Source of the DNA: Chlamydiales bacterium
GTDB lineage: Bacteria > Chlamydiota > Chlamydiia > Chlamydiales > JAACFD01
Reading direction: 5' to 3'
Assembly: GCA_009937555.1 (NCBI GenBank)
Contig: JAACFD010000011.1
Location: forward strand, 1 to 20,531
Length of the DNA: 20,531 bases
This document shows positions 16,101-20,531 of the stretch, in pieces (positions within the stretch are counted from its first letter, which is position 1; the number at the start of each line of letters is the position of its first letter). The notes beneath the pieces are model-generated. The model was not told the DNA's origin and made no database searches. It was given only the letters and a program-made list of their open reading frames with translations. Position numbers and translations under genes: made by a program.

Positions 16101-17718
16101 TGCTCAGTTAGCTGCAGATTTAAAAGCTGGTTCATTAAGCTTTACACCTCAGATCCTATCAGAGGAAAATGTTAGCCCTGAATTAGGCCAAGGTGAGCGC
16201 AGCAAGGGAATTAATGCGACTATATTAGGCCTTGTTGCTGTCGTTGCAGCAATGATACTAGTCTACCGTTACGCAGGTTTTATTTCCTCAATAGCTATCT
16301 TATTTAACCTGCTTATCATGTGGGGCATCCTACAAAACCTAAATGCTATATTAACTCTAAGTGGCATTGCTGGTATTATCCTTACAATTGGTATGGCTGT
16401 TGATGCAAATGTGTTAGTGTTTGAGAGAATTAAAGAAGAGTTCGCTATTTCAGGAAAGATCAGTTCTGCTATACAAGCTGGTTACAAAAAAGCATTCTCT
16501 GCAATTTTTGACTCCAACATTACCACTATTATAGCTGCCTTCATCCTACTCCAGTTTGACTCTGGACCAATTAAAGGTTTCGCTGTCACCATTATGATTG
16601 GTATTATTTCATCTATGTTTACAGCATTATTTATGACACGTTTTTACTTTATAGGCTGGATCCAGAATCCAAAGAATACCAAGTTAAACATGTCAAACTT
16701 AATCCATAATACTAAGGTTGACTTCCTAGCTAAGTTCAAGTATGCCATTGTTATATGTCTGGCAGTTACCCTTGTAGGTGGCTTCTTAATGTATGAACAA
16801 AGAAATACTATTCTGGGAATGGATTTCACAGGTGGTTATGCAATTAACCTAGACCTTAAAGAGCAAGGGCAAGTGAGTTACCGTGATAAACTTAACTCAC
16901 TACTTACTGATAAAGGTATCAATCCTGGAGATGTACAGATAAGAGAGCTTGACAATCCAAATGAACTTTATGTTCAGTTGGGTAGAGGTATTGACCAAGA
17001 AGGTAAACCTTTTTATGGTATGCCTGAAGAACTCGAACTTGAGAAGTTCACATACAACTACGAGAAGAACCCAAGACTTGCTTGGTTAGTGCAACTTCTT
17101 AATGAGAATAACTTACCTTTAAAAGAAAGAACATTACCTTCTTTAGGTCAAAACTGGAAACTTATGAGTGGTCAGCTTTCAGATGCTATGAAAAACCAAG
17201 CTATACTATCTTTAGGCTTAGCACTGTTTTGTATCCTGGTTTACATCTCATTCCGTTTTGAATTTAAGTATGGAATTAGTGCTATCTTAGCTCTAGTTAA
17301 CGACATACTTGTGTCTCTAGGCATTCTTGCAATATGCAACCGTATGGGCATGCCAATACAGATTGACATGCAGGTAATTGGAGCTATTATGACTATAATT
17401 GGTTACTCTTTAAACGATACTATTATTGTATTTGATAGAATCAGAGAAGACGTTCAATTATATCGTAAAAAATCTCTTAGAGACATTATCAACCAAGCAA
17501 TTAATGCCACACTAAATAGGACCTTAATGACTTCTGGTACTACCCTTTTAGTACTAGTAGCTCTACTATTATTTTCAGGTCAGGCAATATTTAGTTTTGC
17601 TTTAATTATGACAGTAGGAGTTGTTGTGGGAACAATCTCATCCCTATTCTTAGCTTCTCCTATCATGCTGTTTTTCCACTATCGAGAACAGCACGCTTTA
17701 AAACAGCAAAACGCTTAG
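13174..17718 (+). CDS. secDF: Fused SecD-SecF protein-export membrane protein
   Basis: A 1514-residue single chain containing both SecD and SecF, proton-driven RND-type subunits that help the Sec translocon pull proteins across the inner membrane. One N-terminal helix (8-26) is followed by a very large periplasmic region. Conserved SecD starts at WGLDLKGG (673-680), continues with LYNRVNKMGVTEVNLRIEG, and has membrane helices around 1010-1180 with the key Asp1077 in IGMAVDANVLVFERIKEE. SecF follows: GMDFTGG (1215-1221) and its membrane block with Asp1415 in IGYSLNDTIIVFDRIRED. The roughly 640 residues between the first helix and WGLDLKGG are far longer than in E. coli SecD (615 in all). Chlamydia secDF is also fused and about 1400 residues from memory. 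A perfect terminator follows the stop. Confidence 0.96.
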   Translation: MEKQKRWQLLLILTVIAITIFNVLPTMFYYSQPLDQPISADKAKKISQNISKNIETIKSDNIKWLNAYCKNLQIKPSSIANDNDDSSTIVVKFQNKEDLTLFSKYFDEAGAAIPFVPAQMSLAEAPSGTGELTLRVKRNLKSFIPPSDYDRYFTYSTKFSAKGSVDPFYKELVNDRLFLLLKELIGQSSQNETVNYLLSSSSNDQRSSELAVNFAEKIVAYQNVFGSDSDVPARFHQQLTKSANGKSLKTQLSKRFEESKSYIENLEKELLAGQTPENMPPEKRRFFETLTKQKQSLQSALTILTTSQDKFASPSFPYSDKQIKTLIEQSAKSQQKDQMVQDISLDKRHPFISNVILDWKAGKVFLKLHDDVAALRSAKSNTEKQDYQKEQTNYLLFNEIARISRESDEVLSPKGNTFELSLDNLQGSRSVLALNLQKVAEQRTNSLLNKLRKRWTPEHSELKASSFPIYSWEEFSTLSEEQKQLGLVVLAPVANSSAPEEFNNNSLYIVAKGLNKISNKISQNAAQSEETEKYLRDWALLNELLKEEGFHIRYSGAEFSLPGFDNDIIFRQDEYYQNLVAATREDFKVSGSKKFATLEFSNMEQRILTENKIDDKIHEELLTWKQDYQKAQVDLNAESKYKIPAPTKNALMANVALTMKKYVKGDDRKILKWGLDLKGGKSVRIGLKDQNNQAVSNVADLNQARNELYNRVNKMGVTEVNLRIEGNNIIADFPASQNFSAKELIKASAMYFHITNEKFGPHNPAIAKDVHQFLQGVWNEAVVTNQTEIANIQEIAYKHLTGGSADEDAPAQPTNSYAKTLYENGLRLANPKKDGISHTYNDTLSTIAKYRGDSPSSWGGHSHPLSIVFNNYALEGSSLDSVQPHYDPTDGHNLSFTVSGSYTKGNLSGNPRDDFYQWTSQYSKEGIKGTPKESFSKGEGWRMAVILNGQIISSPTLNASLRNQAKIVGRFSQREVAQLAADLKAGSLSFTPQILSEENVSPELGQGERSKGINATILGLVAVVAAMILVYRYAGFISSIAILFNLLIMWGILQNLNAILTLSGIAGIILTIGMAVDANVLVFERIKEEFAISGKISSAIQAGYKKAFSAIFDSNITTIIAAFILLQFDSGPIKGFAVTIMIGIISSMFTALFMTRFYFIGWIQNPKNTKLNMSNLIHNTKVDFLAKFKYAIVICLAVTLVGGFLMYEQRNTILGMDFTGGYAINLDLKEQGQVSYRDKLNSLLTDKGINPGDVQIRELDNPNELYVQLGRGIDQEGKPFYGMPEELELEKFTYNYEKNPRLAWLVQLLNENNLPLKERTLPSLGQNWKLMSGQLSDAMKNQAILSLGLALFCILVYISFRFEFKYGISAILALVNDILVSLGILAICNRMGMPIQIDMQVIGAIMTIIGYSLNDTIIVFDRIREDVQLYRKKSLRDIINQAINATLNRTLMTSGTTLLVLVALLLFSGQAIFSFALIMTVGVVVGTISSLFLASPIMLFFHYREQHALKQQNA

Positions 17719-17723
17719 TTTAC

Positions 17724-17758
17724 AACCCGCTTACCTTCAAAAGGTAAGCGGGTTTTTT
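17724..17758 (+). terminator. Rho-independent terminator after secDF
   Basis: A 14-bp perfect stem (17724-17737, AACCCGCTTACCTT, with 17741-17754) with a CAA loop runs into T6 (17753-17758), five bases past the secDF stop. recJ therefore needs its own promoter. Confidence 0.95.
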
Positions 17759-17932
17759 ATTATTTTCTTTATTTCCACTTTCGTTTTGAGTACACTTATA
17801 CAAAAATATGTTTCAAAAGAAAATTACTGCAAGGCACAATAACCGGCCTCAAAAACTATTTAGGATACGCAAAATAAAACATTAGATGACGCTTTATCTA
17901 CGTTAATTTTTACATCTTTCACTTTTGAAATC

Positions 17933-17963
17933 ATGTTTTTTAAACATTCTTGTATAAAAAGAG
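17933..17963 (+). promoter_or_regulatory. Weak recJ promoter region with small dyad
   Basis: TATAAA (17953-17958) is the best -10 before recJ. The nearest consensus-like -35, TTGAAA (17925-17930), is 22 bases away, too far. A dyad ATGTTT-ttt-AAACAT (17933-17947) occupies the spacer, and AAGAG (17959-17963) is the likely ribosome binding site. Perhaps activator-dependent. Confidence 0.3.
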
Positions 17964-17972
17964 TTGTGTTAG

Positions 17973-19703
17973 ATGTTATTTACAGAATCCGAGCTGGAGT
18001 GGGTTTATCCAGAAGTTAATGAAACCTGGATTAGCAAAATATCAAAAGAATTTTGCTTAGATTACGTCACGTCTAGAATCCTAGCCAATAAAGGGTTCTC
18101 CACCCTAAAGCAAGTTAATCGCTTCCTTTACTCAATGCTTCCAAACTTGCATAATCCTTCCTCTCTTTCCGATATGGATGCAGCAATCAGCCGCTTAAAA
18201 GACGCTGTTCATAAGAAAGAAAACATCCTTATATTTGGAGACAATGATGTTGATGGAATGACAGGAACTGTGATTCTAATTGATTTTTTCCGCTACCTGG
18301 GTTTAAAAGTTTTTTACTGTTTCCCAGACCGTAACTTACAAAATGAGAAGCTTCTTAACGGCGCTATTCAAAATGCTATAGACAACGACTGCCGCCTTTT
18401 GATTACCGTTGACTGTGGTATCACTGCTGCTGCTGCTATTGACGAGGTTGTAAAAAGAAATATCGATGTTATTGTAACCGATCACCACGAGCCAACTGGA
18501 CGCATTCCCAACTGCATTGCCACGCTGAACCCAAAATTAACAGAAGACCCCTACCCTAATAAGGACCTTACAGGTGTCGGTGTCACTTTTAAACTAATCC
18601 ATGCCTTCACTTCTGATTTAGTTAAGAGTAAATCAGCGTTAGCTGAAGGAATTGATTTAAAGAACTACTTAGATCTTGTAGCTCTTGGTACGATTGCTGA
18701 CATGGGTGCCCTTGTTGGAGAAAACCGTATCCTTGTTCGCTATGGTCTTGATGCTTTAAAAGAAACTAAGCGTGTTGGTTTACAAAAACTTTTATCTATA
18801 TGTGAACTAGCTCCAAGTGAGATAACCCCCACCACTCTTGCTCTTAAAATTGCTCCTAGACTTAATTCTCTTGGACGTATTGATAACCCCAAAAAAGGGG
18901 TAGAGCTATTACTTATGAGCAATGAAGAAAAAGCTGAAGATCTGGCTAAAGATCTAGAAGCTAATAATAGCGAGCGTCAACGCATTGAAAAAGAGATGAC
19001 AGATAATATTCAGGATATACTGGATAAAAACCCTTCTATACTAGAAGAACGCGCTATTGTACTCTCATCAGACAAATGGCACGCAGGTGTCATTCCAATA
19101 CTAACTTCTAAGTTAAGTAAGCAGTTCAATCGTCCTTGCCTTATTATTGCTGTCGAATCAGGAATAGGCAAAGGTTCTTTAAGAACTATTCAAGAATTTC
19201 CTCTAATTTCTCCACTGAAAAGACTAAGTAGTTTACTAGTTAACTTTGGAGGCCATGATTTTGCGGCAGGCTTAACCATAAAAGAGGAAAATATTCAGCA
19301 GTTTAAAGAAAGGTTTCTAAAAGAGTGCACAAAAAAGCTTAAAGAAACTGACCTGCATCAAAAACTCCAACTAGATTCACAAGCTGACTTTTCAGATCTT
19401 ACTTTTGATTTTCTGGAGTCTTTAGCTCTTCTAGAACCTTATGGAACTAAAAATTCACCACCAGTCTTATACACAGAGGTGAAGCAAGCATGGTTACCTA
19501 AGATAGTAGGAGGCTCTCACCTTAAACTTTATCTCCAACAAGGTGAACGTATTTTAGAGGGTATTGCATTTGGTATGGCACACAGAAAAGAAGAGTTAAA
19601 GGGTAAGAATCTTAAGCTCACTATTGCCTATACCCCTCAGATAAATACCTTCCAAAATAAGTCTAGTATTCAGCTTCTTATTAAAGATTTTAAAAGAAGC
19701 TAA
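17973..19703 (+). CDS. recJ: Single-stranded-DNA-specific 5'-3' exonuclease RecJ
   Basis: A 576-residue cytoplasmic DHH-family phosphoesterase acting in recombinational and mismatch repair. Motif I GDNDVDGMTG keeps the three catalytic Asp residues (90, 92, 94) of the DxDxDG pattern. LLITVDCGI is motif II, VTDHHEP with Asp170-His171-His172 motif III, and DLVALGTIADMGAL motif IV. APRLNSLGRI and the DHHA1 signature GGHDFAAGLTI (426-436) follow, and a C-terminal OB-like domain fills about 465-576. E. coli RecJ is 577 residues, so length is normal and all active-site residues are present. The gene order secDF-recJ-euo is, from memory, the same as CT448-CT447-CT446 of C. trachomatis. The start ATG has AAGAG nine bases upstream. 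Confidence 0.96.
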   Translation: MLFTESELEWVYPEVNETWISKISKEFCLDYVTSRILANKGFSTLKQVNRFLYSMLPNLHNPSSLSDMDAAISRLKDAVHKKENILIFGDNDVDGMTGTVILIDFFRYLGLKVFYCFPDRNLQNEKLLNGAIQNAIDNDCRLLITVDCGITAAAAIDEVVKRNIDVIVTDHHEPTGRIPNCIATLNPKLTEDPYPNKDLTGVGVTFKLIHAFTSDLVKSKSALAEGIDLKNYLDLVALGTIADMGALVGENRILVRYGLDALKETKRVGLQKLLSICELAPSEITPTTLALKIAPRLNSLGRIDNPKKGVELLLMSNEEKAEDLAKDLEANNSERQRIEKEMTDNIQDILDKNPSILEERAIVLSSDKWHAGVIPILTSKLSKQFNRPCLIIAVESGIGKGSLRTIQEFPLISPLKRLSSLLVNFGGHDFAAGLTIKEENIQQFKERFLKECTKKLKETDLHQKLQLDSQADFSDLTFDFLESLALLEPYGTKNSPPVLYTEVKQAWLPKIVGGSHLKLYLQQGERILEGIAFGMAHRKEELKGKNLKLTIAYTPQINTFQNKSSIQLLIKDFKRS

Positions 19704-19719
19704 AAAAAATAAAAAAAAG

Positions 19720-19749
19720 TTGTACATAAAAAAAACCATCTCCTACACT
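19720..19749 (+). promoter_or_regulatory. Candidate promoter in the recJ-euo gap
   Basis: TTGTAC (19720-19725), 18 bases containing an A8 tract, then TACACT (19744-19749). Both hexamers match four or five of six consensus positions. The predicted start is near 19756 and no gene follows on this strand, so it would drive a short untranslated RNA. Confidence 0.35.
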
Positions 19750-19801
19750 CAAGACAAATTTATTTACGATGGTAAAAAAAACAATCTATTCCTCCTCCTC
19801 T

Positions 19802-19823
19802 TTCTAGAGCATATGCTCTAGAA
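19802..19823. repeat. Perfect 22-bp palindrome
   Basis: TTCTAGAGCAT (19802-19812) is followed immediately by its exact reverse complement (19813-19823). As RNA it folds into a 9-bp stem with an ATAT loop. It lies 98 bases after recJ and six bases before the terminator stem. Confidence 0.9.
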
Positions 19824-19828
19824 CTCTT

Positions 19829-19860
19829 ATCCTGAAGCACTCTGCTTCAGGATTTTTTTT
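19829..19860 (+). terminator. Rho-independent terminator (recJ or candidate small RNA)
   Basis: ATCCTGAAGCA (19829-19839) pairs perfectly with 19843-19853 around a CTC loop, followed by T8 (19853-19860). It is 125 bases from the recJ stop. Confidence 0.93.
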
Positions 19861-19876
19861 ATTCTAAAGGCTACAT

Positions 19877-19908
19877 AAAAAAGGGCCCACTTTTACAAGT
19901 GAGCCCTT
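19877..19908 (-). terminator. Rho-independent terminator of euo
   Basis: A 12-position stem (19881-19892 with 19897-19908) with one C/A mismatch and a TTAC loop. On the minus strand it runs into T6 (complement of A 19877-19882), 31 bases beyond the euo stop. Confidence 0.88.
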
Positions 19909-19939
19909 AAAATAGTCATCAAAATGCTAATTGTTATAA

Positions 19940-20467
19940 CTAAATAGCCATATTGTCTTTAGCTTTCTCTATTTTCTTGCTTTCCAAACGCTTTTTATAC
20001 TCTTCAATATCACTAAGGTGCATTACCCATGCAGCTCCTTTTCTATGAGCCTTAAGAGCACCTATTCTAGTTGCATAGTAAATTTTTTGTGCTGGAACAT
20101 TAAGCATCTTAGCTGTTTGGTTAACAGAAAAGTATCCTTTACAGCTATCGAAGATAAGTTCTCCGTCAAATGTTGACTTAGATCTAGAATACTTCTCTTT
20201 TCTGTAGTTTTCTAGGTCTTCTAAACGAATTGTCCATCTAGAAGAAGTTTCACTTTTAGTAGCACGAAGCTTTTTAAGCTTAATAGCTACATAGATTGCT
20301 TGGCGTGTTACATTATTAAGACGAGCTGCTTCTGTAATAGAAACTACTTTATCTGTTTGAGTCTCTACTTGAGTCTCAGCAGTAAAGCTGTTAGCTTGCT
20401 GCTCTTTCTTTTCCCCTTCAGTATCTTGTTGTTGATACTCTTCATTATTATGGTATGTATTAAACAT
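19940..20467 (-). CDS. euo: Chlamydial developmental regulator Euo
   Basis: A 175-residue DNA-binding protein, in Chlamydia made early after entry to repress late (infectious-form) genes. A polar Gln/Glu-rich tail (1-40) precedes two excisionase/MerR-like helix-turn-helix modules in tandem: residues 42-93 (VSITEAARLNNVTRQAIYVAIK, RWTIRLEDLENYRKEKYSR) and 112-160 (YFSVNQTAKMLNVPAQKIYYATR, AAWVMHLSDIEEYKKR). The motif order and spacing agree with what I recall of C. trachomatis Euo (183 residues), and the adjacent recJ-secDF order supports it. A Lys-rich end follows. The ATG has GGAG nine bases upstream. TATAAT on the minus strand (20500-20505) is a likely -10 with no good -35 before the window edge, and the gene has its own terminator. 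Confidence 0.95.
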   Translation of the reverse strand: MFNTYHNNEEYQQQDTEGEKKEQQANSFTAETQVETQTDKVVSITEAARLNNVTRQAIYVAIKLKKLRATKSETSSRWTIRLEDLENYRKEKYSRSKSTFDGELIFDSCKGYFSVNQTAKMLNVPAQKIYYATRIGALKAHRKGAAWVMHLSDIEEYKKRLESKKIEKAKDNMAI

Positions 20468-20499
20468 AATAAAAACTCCAAAATTACTTAATTACGATT

Positions 20500-20505
20500 A
20501 TTATA
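20500..20505 (-). promoter_or_regulatory. Candidate -10 element of euo
   Basis: A perfect TATAAT on the minus strand, giving a leader of about 25 bases to the euo start. At 17-base spacing the -35 would be TAAAAT, a poor match, so this may be an extended or activator-dependent promoter. The window ends here. Confidence 0.35.
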
Positions 20506-20531
20506 AAAATTACAAGTTACTTATTTTAAAA

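Larger units (their letters stand above)
19756..19860 (+). ncRNA. Candidate small regulatory RNA between recJ and euo
   Basis: A transcript of about 100 bases is suggested by the upstream promoter and the strong terminator at its end. It would hold an unstructured A-rich 5' part, a single-stranded CCTCCTCCTC run (19791-19800) that mimics the anti-Shine-Dalgarno sequence, a strong hairpin from the 22-bp palindrome (19802-19823) and the terminator hairpin. A 12-codon frame (MVKKTIYSSSSF, 19769-19807) lacks a ribosome binding site. The alternative is a long recJ 3' end with two hairpins. No expression evidence is available. Confidence 0.35.

Noticed and set aside
19704..19740. A-rich runs as a sequencing artefact or poly-A tail remnant of a mobile element
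   Set aside because: No target-site duplication, inverted terminal repeats or transposase traces; A-runs are common in this AT-rich genome.
19769..19807. Twelve-codon frame in the recJ-euo gap as a leader peptide
   Set aside because: No ribosome binding site and no downstream gene on that strand to regulate; Ser codons simply reflect the CCT repeat.

Overview
This window comes from an AT-rich (GC roughly in the high 30s per cent by eye) bacterium of the order Chlamydiales. The assignment rests on several markers that are hard to find together elsewhere: Euo, the early chlamydial transcription regulator; an ATP/ADP translocase of the NTT/Npt family; a metal ABC permease fused to a DtxR/MntR-type repressor (the chlamydial YtgC-YtgR arrangement); a single-chain SecD-SecF; and two gene blocks that I recall from Chlamydia trachomatis (npt1 - small hypothetical gene - ytgABCD - dxr - rseP, and euo - recJ - secDF). 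I cannot name the species. I see no mobile elements, tRNA, rRNA or CRISPR arrays.

Layout. Bases 1-899 hold the 3' part of dnaK, closed by a strong terminator. A SlyD-like FKBP prolyl isomerase follows on the + strand and converges, with overlapping stop codons, on a small exported TPR protein. From about 10.3 kb down to 2.0 kb runs a tightly packed minus-strand series: mrp (ATPase fused to a DUF971-like domain), ytgA, ytgB, ytgCR, ytgD, dxr and rseP. Starts and stops in mrp-ytgABCD overlap or lie within 4 bases. A good promoter (TTGATT-17-TAGAAT) precedes mrp. A 390-bp AT-rich intergenic region rich in inverted repeats separates mrp from a divergent small gene of unknown function (10713-11267). 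That gene shares a bidirectional terminator with npt1 (minus strand). npt1 is divergent from secDF (+), which is followed by recJ (+). euo (minus) converges on recJ. The recJ-euo gap carries a candidate promoter, a 22-bp perfect palindrome and a terminator, which may together be a small RNA gene.

How the genes work together. YtgA-D import a divalent metal (iron or manganese), and the repressor half of YtgCR probably senses it. Mrp is an iron-sulfur/P-loop carrier-type ATPase, and Dxr begins the committed non-mevalonate isoprenoid branch, whose later enzymes IspG/IspH are Fe-S proteins, so the operon plausibly links metal supply to Fe-S-dependent isoprenoid synthesis. RseP is an intramembrane protease. 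Npt1 imports host ATP in exchange for ADP, as expected for an energy parasite. SecDF supports protein export, RecJ DNA repair, and Euo represses late developmental genes in Chlamydia.

The best leads for new biology are the candidate small RNA between recJ and euo, the cluster of palindromes upstream of the 10713 gene, the Mrp protein that has lost its usual CxxC, and the overlapping npt1/secDF promoters. All are inferences from sequence reading without database searches.
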